Assembly (NCBI GenBank): GCA_034231615.1
Contig: CM067306.1
Location: forward strand, 32,295,363-32,359,362
Length of the DNA: 64,000 bases
Reading direction: 5' to 3'
Origin: Meghimatium bilineatum
Lineage: Eukaryota; Mollusca; Gastropoda; Stylommatophora; Philomycidae
Shown one piece after another: positions 57,101 through 63,489 of the stretch. Under the pieces are notes generated by a model. The model was not told the origin of the DNA, ran no database searches, and saw only the letters and a program-made list of their open reading frames with translations. The stretch's first letter is position 1. Every line of letters begins with the position of its first letter. Both the position numbers and the translations under genes were made by a program.

Positions 57101-60100
57101 GGCTGTGTGATAAAATACATCCTTGTCTTACCCCTCTTTTTTATTTCTATGTATGGTGAGTAGTTGTTTTTACGCCTTATTGATGCAGTCTGTTCCCAAT
57201 ATATATTTCTAATCAGTCTGATGTATTTTCCATCTATGCTTATTTCATGAAGAGACTCAATTAATTTTTTTGAGCTAGACTCTGTCAAAGGCTGTATTCT
57301 ATGAAGCAAATATAGATACTTTTTTGGACTTGAAGACCTTAAGGTTGAAACTGTCTTGTATACTATTAATTGCTTTTTTGTGTGTACCCATACCACATAG
57401 TCTGATATTCTGTATGTTCATTGTAAAGCTGATCGGCACTGTTTTGCTTCATTCCTGAGATATATTAAATTATCAGAATTTTCGATTATCCAAATTGGCC
57501 CCACAAACCCAGTGGGTTTTTTTGTGTGCAAAATATTCACGTTTTTATTGAAATACAGAAATAAGTTGTTAAAAGTAAACAACCATGAAAAATTTGAAAC
57601 CTATGTATATATCTATCTATCTATTCACTAAACCCTTTGTTACCTTTCAGCATCAGGGCTAGAAGAGTTTTCTGGAGACGATCCTATTGTGTGCTGAGTA
57701 TATTGTAGAATTTGTACATTTCATATACAAATATTTTAGTATTAGCGAATAGATAGACAGATAGATAGATATATACATGTGTCCACTTATTTTTTTAATG
57801 TTTCTATATTTTTAACAATCTATTTCCACATTTCAATAAAAACGTCTGTATTTAGCACCCAACCAACCAAAAAACAACACCAACTAATTTTTGTATGCCC
57901 CTCAATATGAGAGTGCAAGATGAAAATGTCAGTATTAGTAATAATTACTAGAAAATGTAACACCAAGTGACCTTTTTCCATTTTAAAAGTTAAAACATTT
58001 TTAATATGATTTTTGTTGAGTTATTTTTGGGTCCGAAATCGGTATCAACAGAAAATCCATGCTAGTTGACACACACACACATATGCATGCACGCACTATT
58101 ACAAAACATGAATAACAACTTACAATACACAGGAGATCCTCCACTTCCCCTGGTCGAAGGTTTCCAACACAGGATGGTGTTCGAGAAGGTTTGCTCAACA
58201 TTGTGTGTTGACTTGTCATGGCATCTCGCAGCAGTTTGATCTGTCTTCTTAGAATCTAACAAACAGGACAAATAAATGAGAAGATATAAAGTTTAGTCCC
58301 ATGGCAGAAAGTTGCCACCGTGGATGGAGATAACTCTTCGTATACTAAGCCCCATCAACTATTAGGAGGGGTGGCTAGTTCCCTTCCTTGCTGTGTTTAG
58401 CTCCCCTAACTCATGTGTCAGGTACCCATTTACAGCTGGGTCAACTGGAGGAGCTTTCATGTCAAACAAGAAATAACAACCAAGATTTGTTTCTGTTTGG
58501 ACATGGTTGTGAACCTGGCACGACGTAACTGAGTGATAGTAAGCACGCTCAGTATCAACTAGGCTACCAAGCTCCACAAGAATATATAGACTGAACATAG
58601 CTAGAACAATGATTTGAGAACATAACACAGAATGTAACTACCATAGAACAATGATTTGAGAACATAACACAGAATTAACTAGAACAATGATTTGAGAACA
58701 TAACAGAATGTAACTAGAACAATGATTTGAGAACATAACACAGAATGTAACTACCATAGAACAATGATTTGAGAACATAACACAGAATGTAACTAGAACA
58801 ATGATTTGAGAACATAACACAGAATGTTACTAGAACAACGGTTTTAGAACATAGCACAGAACGTAACTAGAACAATGATTTTTACAATAAAACATAGATG
58901 ACAGCTAGAACAATGATTTGAAAACATAACACAGAACATAACTAGTACTATTATTTTTAGAACATAACATAGACCATAACTAGAACTATTCTAATAGAAT
59001 AAAGTGCCGTGTTTATATTAAAATATTATAAGATATACAAAACTATTCACATTCTGGATTACACCTGGAGGAAGATATTTCTATATCACATCATAAGAGA
59101 AGTGTCTAAAGTGGATAAGTGCAGTAATAAGTTTACAAAGTGAATATGTAAACATCGGTGGAGAAGATAACAAGTATGGCCATGAACAGCTAGTGGCTAG
59201 CGAGGGGAAATGAGCAATCCCGAGTAAACTTACCACACAGCCCTTAACCTGTGACTGACCTAGCACGTCGACAGGGGATACACAAAGTGCTCAAAAAGAA
59301 ACTATAGTAGAGAAAAGACTGAGACCTGATAGAACAACAACTTAGCAATACACAAATGGGTTTTAGAAGAAACAGAGGATGTACTGATGCAATATTTATT
59401 CTGAAACAGTTGGCAGAGAAGTCAATAGAATACAACCAAAATTTATACATATCCTTCATAGATCAAGAGAAAGCATTTGACCGAGTAAACAGAGAAAAAC
59501 TATGGGAAACATTAAAAATTTATGGAGTATGCCAACATTTAATTAACGTTTGTAGAAGTCTCTATAACAACATCAGTTGCACTATAAGAACAGCTGCAGG
59601 CTACACAGAGGACTTTGTGATTAGCACAGGAGTAAAGCAGGGAGTATATTATCCCCACTACTTTTTATTACATACATGGACCATATAAACAAAACAGCAA
59701 ATTCTAATGAAGCAAATGAACTGCTTTTTGCAGATGACCAGGTTTTATTCCACAACAGCATTAAAAACCTGCAAGACCACCTAAACACAATAGACACAGC
59801 AGGCAAGCAATTTGGAATGAAAATCAACATAGACAAAACAGAAGTAATGAATATTGCAAGAGAAAAGGAGAACATAAACATACAGATAAATAATAAACAA
59901 CTAAAACAAGTAGATGAATTCAAATATCTGGGCAGCACATTGAGATATGACAACAAACAAGAAGCAGAAATAAACGCAAGATGTAATAAGGCCTGTCAGA
60001 TCATTGGTCAATTAACACCTTTACTAAGAAACAAAGATATTACACTAGAAACAAAGAAAGCGCTTTTCAACACCATTTTCTTACCAACATTGTGTTATCA

Positions 60101-63011
60101 GTGTCAAACTTGGACATTAGATTCTAGAACAATACATAAGATTAACACCACTGAAATGAAATGTGTGAGACGTATGATTGGAGTTAGCTTGAGAGACAAA
60201 ATCAGGAATGAAGCACTAAGGAAACAATTAGGGATCAAACCAACAATAGAACACATACAGAAACAACAAGTTAAATGGTACAGCCACATAACCAGACAGA
60301 AAGAGCAAAGTATTATCCAAAAAACACTTAACAAACGATACGAAAACAGGAGATCTATTGGACGCCCTGATAAAAGGTGGATAGATAGTGTATTAGAGAC
60401 ACTCGGAAATATAACAGCAGAGGAGGCAAATAGAAGGGCAAAAGACCGTACACTCACTCTCCCCTCAACACCGAAAGGTACATGAGGACAGAAAGAAGAA
60501 GAAGACGATAACTAGAACAATTTGTGAACATAAAACAGAACATAACTAGAATAATATCTTTAGACCATACTAATGTATACTACTATCATCTTTCCGTATT
60601 TCTATAAGATAAGTATTATTGTTGTATCATCTGTTTGATCAGGAAGAGAGAGTAGGATGAGATAGTGTGATTAACAAATGACAAAGCTCTTACAAACTGT
60701 AAACAAAATTCAGTGCTAGTCATTACCCATTATTGTTGGTGCTATATAATATATTCTGCGACCCATAGTGATGATGGATGTGACCCACAAGACCAATCTA
60801 AGGCACAAATAATCTTTCACAGTATGTACGGATCCAGTATATGCAGCGATAGAAAATGCAAAGCAGAACTAAAAATAAGGCTGAAGATGGCTTTAGCGTC
60901 CGTGTCAAGGCTAACGGTGATTTGGAAAAGCAACATCAGTGTTGGAGTGAAAGTCAAACTGTATAAGTCGCTTGTGCTTTCTGTTGTGCTGTATGGTTGT
61001 GAGAGTTGGACACTTACTGCAGACATGGAGAGAAGATTGCAGGCTTTCAAGTATAAATGCTACAGACGAATTCTATGAATTTCCTATAGGTAACATAAGA
61101 CCAATGTGTACGTAAGAAATAAAGTAGAGATGTGTGCAGGTATTCAGGAACCATTGCTTTCAATAGTGAAACAATGAAAACTAGCATGGTTTGGACACAT
61201 ATGCAGGCATAATTCCTTGTCAAAAACAATACTGCAAGGAACTGTTGAAGGGGGGAGAAGCAGAGGAGGGCAAATAAAGGCATGGACAGACAACATCAAG
61301 GAATGGACAGGACAAGATATTTCCACACTCATCCGCATCGCTGAGGATAAAATTCGCTGAAGGACTTTGTGTATTGAAGCATCTAATGTGGCACCCATAC
61401 GACCCTGAAGGGTTACGGGTTTATTCATTCATAAAGAAAATAATGAAATAAAATGTTGACAGCATTGTCAAACTGAAAATACAAGGACTTGTGATATATG
61501 TAGGTCAATTTCCTGCTTAGACTAATGCAACAATATTTACACAGTAATTTATTTATAGAAAAAAAAGTACAGTATAAGTGTTTTTTACATTTCTTTTTCT
61601 ACTGGAAAAAGTGAGTATATTGTGTTTACTAAAAAAAAAATAGCAAATAATTTTAGCTAATCTCCCCCCCCCCCCATCCTTAACCCATCAAAACACATCA
61701 CACATAGATACAATTCATTATTTCAAAAACTCTAAAAATGTTCATATTGAATTCATACCTATATAAAAGTTCGATATTTCCATAGAACTCATTTTGTTCT
61801 ACACATCTCAACTATGTGGACATAAAGTTCTGAATTGTATGATCTAGAATATAGATTATATAAAGTTTAACCCAAGTCTCAGCACAACTAGCCCCACAAT
61901 ATGCTTTCTATTTTAGCATACAAGGAAAACCAGAATTTATGCCCTGAAGAAGGAAAATCCTTCTCCAAAATAGTTCTTCACATCAATCACACATCACATA
62001 TCTTGGTTGATGAGACTGATTAGTAGTCATTTTGGCATATACTTTCACCAGCCAATGAAAATAATGGGAAAAGTTGGATCTGCAAAGATAAATGATGTTT
62101 GGGATCTGCACAAAGAATTATTCTGAAAAAGACTTGGGTGAATAGTTAAGTGGAAACTAGAAACTGGTTTCGTGTAAAAATTAGTGGCAATCATGTTACT
62201 GGTATGGTCAGCATCAGATCGTTACACATGAGTTCTACTCATTACATTCCTTTGTTCATCACTATCGATTATGTAAGGCTTGTGAGCTAAATTGGCATTC
62301 ATCCTTCTAAAGTGATGCACTTGACTTTTCTTTGGCCGTCAACATAAGACAGTGACCAATGAAAAACACAGGAAAAGTCAAATGTATCACTTTCAGTGGA
62401 TGAGTCTCAATTAGCTAGCAGGACTGTATAAATGACGAAAGACACTGTTTAATTGTCCAATTTTTATCAAAGGTTAAATCAGATATTTCAAAATGGGAGA
62501 CTAGCTTTTTTTTAAATCAATTTACTACCAAGGGATAAGTGTGTGACGAGGTCAGCTATAAATTGAGAACCCGATTTTTGATCAGGTTAGGTCTATACTG
62601 CGAGTTAATGTCATTGGTAAAAACTGAATAAAAATAGATGAGATGACCTTTTGAGAACTTTATCGTATAATTTTTATTTTCATGGACAGAAAATTTTCTT
62701 TAGCTTGATATTCAGAACCAAAAAAAAAAAAAAAAAAAAAGAAAAAAAGGTGTACATACGGCCTATCCCTGTGTATCCCTAGGAAAAAAAGGACTGTATT
62801 TAGACCAGCAAATACCTGTTTCTGAACTACAACAGTTGATGTCTCATTAGATGACTTAAATCTGGACATCAAGTTAATAACATCCAAGACTTGTTTCATT
62901 TTTGGAGTACTCAATTGCTGCCACTCTTCTTCCACAGGATGCTCCTTTCTCTTATGGTGGTTCTTGTGCCTGCTCCATGACCTGTCTCGTCTGTCTGGGC
63001 GGTTCTTATGT
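36002..63011 (-). CDS. Carbohydrate sulfotransferase 15-like protein (8 exons visible, N-terminus missing)
   Basis: Exons 62816-63011, 58124-58255, 49098-49323, 46008-46139, 44434-44590, 43571-43724, 39945-40092 and 36002-36186 join with matching phases into about 442 codons. Hallmarks in order: basic stem-like segment; KNPCWY; CLPYFHILGCAKSGTTDLW, the 5'-phosphosulfate-binding motif; HKEALWW; ITGDAS; FRDPIDRLYSDY, the 3'-phosphate-binding motif with Arg and Ser; ACYSVFMREWLQVFP; DFLGLGPL; NTELSRLIKSDQFLW at the C-terminus. These are the marks of CHST15/GalNAc4S-6ST-type Golgi enzymes, which move sulfate from PAPS to the 6-OH of GalNAc-4-sulfate in chondroitin chains. Exact substrate is inferred. 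Human CHST15 is 561 residues, so the cytosolic tail, membrane anchor and part of the stem should lie in exons right of 64000. Introns are 0.7-8.8 kb and full of repeats. Confidence 0.88.
36220..36355 (-). pseudogene. LINE C-terminal scrap, left part (split by pogo insertion)
   Basis: Minus-strand TKYFGHIKRHDTLLK (36305-36350) is the GHIKR region of a LINE ORF. Together with 39435-39900 it forms one LINE copy cut at TA by the pogo element. The parallel copy is 51980-52005 plus 55104-55300. Confidence 0.7.
37342..38664 (+). pseudogene. pogo-type transposase, one in-frame stop
   Basis: Starts MPGQKRTSYTAGFKLDV. Residues 10-48 form a helix-turn-helix of the pipsqueak/Brinker type (VREWRKKK). Residues about 60-160 are the CENPB/Tc5-type second DNA-binding domain (GWCNRFMNRHHL). 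The DDE catalytic core has D175 in GNMDETPVCFD, D283 in VWDSFRAHL and D319 in LLQPLDVCLNKPFK, so all three acids are present with 35 residues between the last two. TAA at 38395-38397 interrupts after GGNI. The same frame continues KVDITTIVTWVKESW to an acidic tail (EDDAIFEDDADDDN) and TGA 38662. Full length would be about 440 residues. Confidence 0.9.
38665..39433. other. pogo 3' non-coding region
   Basis: Non-coding part of the pogo element up to its right inverted repeat. Several CGGTAA/CCGGTA motifs (38880-39050) recur; function unknown. Confidence 0.6.
39435..39900 (-). pseudogene. LINE scrap, right part (split by pogo insertion)
   Basis: Continues the LINE copy of 36220-36355. GTTGCTAGAACCTCG, CCATATTCTTCTATATATCC and TTTATTCATTGTCCATGTTTC parallel 55170-55240 and 55765-55850. 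Coding remnants are weak. Confidence 0.6.
39945..40092 (-). CDS. Sulfotransferase exon (YSVFMREW)
   Basis: 148 bp. Acceptor TTCCCTCTCAG|GTTCG, donor GGCCTAG|GTAAGT. Encodes VRLPFACYSVFMREWLQVF, then FLFIKTEEYEKN and LKSVMDFLGL, typical of the C-terminal third of CHST15-like enzymes. No arrays at either edge. Confidence 0.9.
40455..40650 (-). mobile_element. SINE-C, partial
   Basis: GTTAACTCTTCATGTACTAAGC, CAACTATTAGG, CCAGTTCCCTTCCTTG and TATTTACAGCTGGGTCAACTG parallel 58325-58455. The tRNA-like head present at 58500-58575 is lost here. Confidence 0.6.
40655..41760. other. Unassigned intron sequence
   Basis: Nothing recognised in the 3.5-kb intron here apart from short frames of under 105 codons without domains. 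Confidence 0.45.
41765..42205. mobile_element. SINE-A, two pieces in opposite orientation
   Basis: 41765-41950 (plus) carries CATTTCCATTCTCTGGACTAC to GAGTTTGAGAATGAATGCTG. 42030-42205 (minus) carries GCTTCAGCATGG, TTTTGGGTCACTTTTACC, CACCTTTTACAACATGCATGG. Confidence 0.55.
42245..43582 (-). repeat. Tandem array of exon-end/splice-donor units (35 and 26 bp)
   Basis: A counted 31 occurrences of ACTCACAGGTAGT or the one-base variant ACTCACAAGTAGT. The one next to 43571 is the real exon end and donor (minus strand ACTACCT|GTGAGT). The rest are tandem copies through the downstream intron in 35-bp units (with TTTGTGTGACACTTTACAAT), interleaved with 26-bp units lacking the donor. So about 30 decoy-like GTGAGT sites follow one exon. 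The 82-codon minus frames here are repeat translations. Confidence 0.95.
43571..43724 (-). CDS. Sulfotransferase exon (LYSDYFF)
   Basis: 154 bp. Acceptor ATGGTTTATCCAG|GCTGTAC, donor CTACCT|GTGAGT, phase 0 out. Encodes LYSDYFFVGLGLTAEDFHND, ending HCFHDHDLYVKLP. Both edges adjoin tandem arrays whose units contain the edge itself: acceptor-type units upstream, donor-type units downstream. Confidence 0.9.
43728..44050 (-). repeat. Tandem array, ~60-bp unit, with acceptor-edge copies
   Basis: About five units containing AATACAGCCTACATAA, GATATTACCAAT and AACAAAAGTAGTATC. The copy nearest the exon holds the real acceptor (TACAGCCTGGATAAACC on plus; CAG|GCTGTA on minus). The others have TAG|GCTGTA at the same place. 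Confidence 0.85.
44088..44480 (-). repeat. Tandem array of exon 44434-44590 3' end and donor, ~62-bp unit
   Basis: Six units, the last being the exon itself: AAACTTGGGATCAGCAGTAAG, then GGGTCCCTAAATATGATG, then a CCTACCTGTCAAT-like block. Intronic copies would still encode DPKF(I/V)IIFRDP-like peptides, and some retain CTACC(T/C) donors. Confidence 0.9.
44434..44590 (-). CDS. Sulfotransferase exon with 3'-PAPS motif
   Basis: 157 bp. Acceptor TCTGATTTTAG|GTGATGC, donor GACAG|GTAGGT. Encodes DASPPDFWDFRGWANIS, VIITPHLMKHIYADPKF and IIMFRDPID, with R completed across the junction. FRDP with the downstream serine is the 3'-phosphate-binding motif. The 3' half of this exon plus its donor is repeated five times in the following intron. 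Confidence 0.9.
44757..45925 (-). mobile_element. Nested LINE 5' part and SINE-B inserted in an intronic repeat
   Basis: A ~30-bp repeat (AGATCTA(C/T)GAGAACTTAATG, 44690-44756) resumes at 45926 after this block. Possible 8-bp duplication AGATCTAT. Contents left to right: SINE-B (44790-44935), LINE endonuclease fragment (44941-45330), LINE first codons (45339-45545), LINE 5' UTR-like (45560-45920). Confidence 0.65.
44941..45545 (-). pseudogene. LINE apurinic-endonuclease N-terminal fragment
   Basis: The ORF begins MPRTKHNGNMSTSINS (45545) and, after stops, continues in a second frame (44880-45323): SICCIQETHLSSDIAFKIRGY (catalytic Glu in QETHL), RSDRKDRRKGEILTLVKN, FHLLNYYCPNDKPL and RLIVCGDF (the GDFN motif with Q for N). 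This is the APE-type endonuclease that nicks target DNA for LINE insertion. It is cut off after GDF at about 44941, where unrelated sequence follows. Confidence 0.8.
46008..46139 (-). CDS. Sulfotransferase exon (DYVNLF region)
   Basis: 132 bp. Acceptor TTGTTTCTTCAG|GAATATC, donor ATAACAG|GTAAAA. Encodes ISGYKRQMRVQDFSDYVNLF and then QDTARQIQS, HQILIT. The last base G joins GT of the next exon to form the G of TGDAS. Confidence 0.85.
46185..46350. repeat. ~60-bp tandem triplet
   Basis: AACTGTTTGACTTAGAACCTG, ACATGGCATACAATG, ACAACACAAGCTCCTT, three times, in the intron upstream of exon 46008-46139. Confidence 0.9.
46560..46975. repeat. Minisatellite of TATACTTGTAAGTTATA units (left half)
   Basis: 15-17-bp units (GTATACTTGTAAATT, ATATACCTGTATGTT). 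Long open frames on both strands are due to the repeat. Interrupted at 46976 by a LINE insertion and continued at 47648. Confidence 0.95.
46976..47647 (-). mobile_element. 5'-truncated LINE-H insertion with 14-bp target duplication
   Basis: Flanked by TATACCGTACTTGT on both sides (ending 46975 and starting about 47648). In the minus sense the 3' tail is GAAAGAAGAAAGAAGAAA. The element splits the surrounding minisatellite. It carries a 186-codon open frame. Confidence 0.85.
47059..47616 (-). pseudogene. LINE-H RNase H and C-terminal zinc-finger tail
   Basis: The open frame is the C-terminal part of a LINE ORF2: PVVFLTDARSVLQAL (Asp), MQWIPSHCGIPGNEKADQLA (the HCGIPGNExAD motif with the last catalytic Asp), ILRLRTGHNRLRSHMY, then CTCGQAAQSAKHILQECSEH (Cys-His finger-like). 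Codons upstream (DAEIQAICVAAKK) continue to the truncation point. Undamaged reading frame suggests a recent insertion, but without RT it is a dead copy. Confidence 0.85.
47648..48140. repeat. Minisatellite of TATACTTGTAAGTT units (right half)
   Basis: Continuation of 46560-46975. More diverged to the right, where units become TAGACTTGTAAGTTG. Confidence 0.95.
48364..48590. repeat. ~34-bp tandem repeat (CTTTGTACCTCTCAGACACAG)
   Basis: About seven imperfect units with CACTTTGTACCTCTCAGACAC. Confidence 0.9.
48690..49097 (-). repeat. ~30-bp array beginning at the donor of exon 49098-49323
   Basis: Units ACCACAAA(T/C)ATATCACTGTGACAACA. At 48777-48820 there is a near-copy of the exon end and donor (ACAACATCAACTAACCATA, CTATACCACTACCACCACAAA), compared with the real edge at 49084-49125. 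Confidence 0.85.
49098..49323 (-). CDS. Sulfotransferase exon with 5'-PAPS motif
   Basis: 226 bp. Acceptor CTTCTCTTGTAG|CCACG; donor TATG|GTTAGT, phase 1. Contains KNPCWYSD, LQCLPYFHILGCAKSGTTDL (the PAPS 5'-phosphosulfate loop) and NRLMSHP, HKEALWWSWYRYG. The exon end CATATCTATACCATGACCACCAC (plus strand) is nearly copied at 48793-48818 within the downstream intron array. Confidence 0.88.
49385..49665 (+). mobile_element. SINE-A copy, near full length
   Basis: AATAGCAACACTGTTTCC, AAGAGGTGACTAAGGTGG, TCAGATGAGTCAGACCGG, ACACATTCTGTTCTCTA, CTGCTAATCTGCAGGAG, ending ATCCAGAAGAAGATAAAT. Confidence 0.65.
49990..51120 (-). pseudogene. RTE-like LINE, C-terminal half
   Basis: YTDNTVLLTSDEKDL-like catalytic region (near 50790-50830), VVTYSCKTWTINKITAKRIE (near 50400-50480), FEIKYYSRRVLRI, SFFGHVKRHNGMKRELVEGV (50225-50287), SRRRWTRDQ, and the terminal LLRMNKEEEEKTP. 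The 3' end TTTTGAGAATGAACAAAGAAG, followed by more GAAGAA, is shared with the SINE-A repeats. Some stops. Confidence 0.75.
51170..52005 (-). pseudogene. LINE scrap(s) 5' of the TTAA insertion
   Basis: Minus-strand remnants include QLRYLGHVSR (near 51250) and, at 51975-52005, a KRHNTLLKTLHEG remnant that is the sister of 36305-36350. The segment from about 51900 continues at 55104 beyond the TTAA-flanked insertion. Confidence 0.55.
52331..52520. repeat. 190-bp tandem duplication in the piggyBac-like element (first copy)
   Basis: Begins CATGTTTTAATTGTTG, includes GTAGTCGTTCAAAAACACA and ends TTCTTATAAACTA. The second copy is 52521-52588 plus about 54573-54685, split by the LINE insertion. The two copies differ at only a few positions. 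Confidence 0.9.
52589..54557 (-). mobile_element. 5'-truncated LINE-H insertion with 15-bp target duplication
   Basis: Flanked by TTTGTGTAGTCGTTC at 52574-52588 and 54558-54572. The undisturbed host sequence is visible in the first 190-bp copy at about 52383-52400. The minus-strand 3' tail is GAAGAAGAA. The 5' junction shows microhomology (GACTACACAAAG would also encode DYTK of the RT). The intact coding frame marks it as one of the youngest insertions in the window. Confidence 0.88.
52625..54557 (-). CDS. LINE-H reverse transcriptase and RNase H (5'-truncated, intact frame)
   Basis: About 645 uninterrupted codons; the preceding codons up to 54607 come from host sequence. Order: KAFDKVWKEGLLLKL (RT motif A region), WIKSFLRGRHARVKLQG, GVPQGGILSPTLFIVFIDDL, LHADDLAIW (catalytic motif with HADD for the usual YADD), YLGLKFDKRLTWGSHI (thumb), a connection domain, HVFTDGSSEGAVKKGGAGI, AELQAILEASKAL, FLCDCMSVLQTI and LQWIPAHCGIAGNEGADRLA (the D, E, D, D set of RNase H), then TGHCRLQAHLHKI and CPCQKGPQTPEHILQTCPLF. 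The H for Y change beside the two catalytic aspartates is tolerated in some RTs. The endonuclease and RT fingers are missing, so this copy is not autonomous. Confidence 0.9.
54686..55103. other. Right part of the piggyBac-like element
   Basis: Non-coding AT-rich sequence up to the terminal CCCTAAAGG and TTAA. Nothing else recognised. Confidence 0.6.
55104..55300 (-). pseudogene. LINE scrap 3' of the TTAA insertion
   Basis: TGTGTTCAAAATATTTTATTTG, TTTCTAGAACCTCTG, CCCTATTCTTCTACATATCC continue the copy broken at 52005 and parallel 39437-39510. Confidence 0.6.
55330..55765 (+). pseudogene. LINE-2 C-terminal fragment with GATA-type end
   Basis: MLCYQCQT, then EMACLRRILGILLRDRVRN, ILEYIKRQQIKWFTHISIL. 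The 3' end ACGCCGAAAGGCAACAAAGGG, then GCGAATAGATAGAGAGATAG, matches 21440-21490. Frame breaks after 55620. Confidence 0.75.
55911..56740 (+). pseudogene. LINE-R (RTE-like) C-terminal half
   Basis: EIKEKGLSLNIKKTEVMVIS, VHQFKYLGTTITADGRSSTE, RIGQAKTAFRKMKN, then MWFYRRMLRIPWIARKSNVEV, LINNIRKRESSFFGHFIRQAG and TGKIEGNRDRG. It contains an exact 99-bp in-frame tandem duplication (56258-56356 repeated at 56357-56455). One stop at about 56223 and another after RDRG. Least decayed LINE-R copy here. Confidence 0.85.
56748..57480 (-). pseudogene. RTE-like LINE, RT relic
   Basis: Minus strand: LIESLHEISIDGKYIRLIRN and IYWEQTASIRRKN (57170-57260), a GVRQGCILSHSLFNIYTENI-type motif (57080-57140), NLRYANDTVLLVESKHDLQRL (56960-57035, YADD changed to YAND), then decayed C-terminal sequence to 56748. 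It faces the plus-strand LINE-R copy. Confidence 0.75.
57600..57775. pseudogene. Two LINE-2 3' ends with GATA tails
   Basis: 57604-57715 is a minus-strand terminus (ATCTATCTATCTATTCACTAA, ACCCTTTGTTACCTTTCAGC). 57741-57775 is a plus-strand end (AGCGAATAGATAGACAGATAG). Both stop in the GATA tetranucleotide. Confidence 0.7.
58124..58255 (-). CDS. Sulfotransferase exon (pre-catalytic)
   Basis: 132 bp, phase 0 both ends. Acceptor TTTGTTAG|ATTC, donor TGTATT|GTAAGT. Encodes ILRRQIKLLRDAMTSQHTML and then LRPGEVEDLLCI, which joins PRPKFLRHIKNPCW in the next exon, as in CHST15 proteins. A CA repeat lies just past the donor. Confidence 0.75.
58295..58575 (-). mobile_element. SINE-C, tRNA-derived, with head
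   Basis: On the minus strand the head reads GAGCTTGGTAGCCTAGTTG, ATACTGAGCGTGCTTAC, TACGTCGTGCCAGGTTCACAA. The A box resembles TGGTAGCCTAGTTG and the B box GGTTCACAACC (one base off the GGTTCGANNCC consensus). The body includes CCAGTTGACCCAGCTGTAAA. Second copy at 40455-40650. Confidence 0.7.
58590..59000. repeat. ~36-bp tandem repeat (AGAACAATGATTTGAGAACATAAC)
   Basis: About eleven units with AACTAGAACAATGATTTGAG and AACATAACACAGAATGT. A few similar units appear at 60509-60565 beyond a LINE-2 copy, so the array was probably split by it. Confidence 0.9.
59279..60515 (+). mobile_element. LINE-2 (RTE-like), best copy, 5'-truncated
   Basis: Two consecutive frames: 59356-59688 (MGFRRNRGCTDAIFILKQLA, YISFIDQEKAFDRVNREKLW, ISTGVKQGV) and, after a frameshift near 59650, 59676-60485 (NELLFADDQVLFHNSIKNLQ with catalytic FADD; KINIDKTEVMNIAREKENIN; QVDEFKYLGSTLRYDN; LPTLCYQCQTWTLDS; MKCVRRMIGVSLRDKIRNEA; IEHIQKQQVKWYSHITR; RSIGRPDKRWIDSVLETLG). 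It ends TPKGT and TGA, followed by ACAGAAAGAAGAAGAAGAC. One frameshift only. This tail is GAA-type, unlike the GATA-tailed copies. Confidence 0.85.
60770..61430 (+). pseudogene. LINE C-terminal fragment (another RTE-like family)
   Basis: AELKIRLKMALASVSRLTVIW, ISVGVKVKLYKSLVLSVVLYG, CESWTLTADMERRLQAFKYK, YRRIL, then after stops LAWFGHICRHNSLSKTILQG, VEGGRSRGGQIKAWTDNIKE. Ends with CGACCCTGAAGGGTTACGGG near 61415. Confidence 0.75.
61435..62700. other. Unassigned intron sequence
   Basis: No gene or repeat recognised. Contains a C-rich tract (61665-61677). A poly-A tract (62718-62746) follows. Confidence 0.45.
62816..63011 (-). CDS. Sulfotransferase exon (stem region, first visible)
   Basis: 196 bp, acceptor TAACACAG|ACATAAG and donor AAACAG|GTATTT; one base completes the incoming codon and the exon ends in phase 0. 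Encodes a strongly basic His/Arg/Lys segment (HKNRPDRRDRSWSRHKNHHK) and then a helical piece ending STVVVQKQ. Assigned to this gene by position, strand, phase and the smooth join to ILRRQIKLL. It carries no catalytic motif, so it is less certain than the others. Confidence 0.65.
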
Positions 63012-63199
63012 CTGTGTTAGATAATAACAAGACATATTAGACCAAGTGACTGACAAGCTCATACATCCAGAAGTAATTAAAGAACATCCATTTTGCAGTG
63101 ATTCTCAATTAAAAGTCATATGCACCCATAGGGGATGACATCATTTTACTCAAGAGACCATGACAATGTTTTATTTTTCCAATTGGGGGCCATGGGCTT

Positions 63200-63480
63200 A
63201 TCTGGGGAGGGAGGACAAGAAAGTAACCTATGGTGAGCAAATGTTTCTCCCTTAACTGGTTTAGTGTAATGCAGTCTTGCAGGATATGTATCCGCAGTCA
63301 GTGCTGCCTGCGCACATGGACACAGAGATGATGGAACCAGTTTTTTCCTAATGCAGAAGATGATAACCTGCCCAGGTCTGTCAAGATAGTGGTAGTTGTT
63401 TTTTGGGTGGAGGAGTTTCCTAATAGCTGTGATAGTCTTCTTTTCTTGGTAGGTGATTTCTTCTTATGTTGTTCCATATT
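63200..63480 (-). pseudogene. LINE-H RNase H/C-terminal scrap
   Basis: Minus strand in broken frames: EEITYQEKKTITAIRKLL, RPGQVIIFCIRKKLVPSS, LCPCAQAALTADTYPA, corresponding to TYHQKKQMIKSI, VIILRLRTG and CTCGQAAQSAKHI of 47059-47616. Lies upstream (gene sense) of the first visible sulfotransferase exon. Confidence 0.6.
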
Positions 63481-63489
63481 TTTCCAGCA

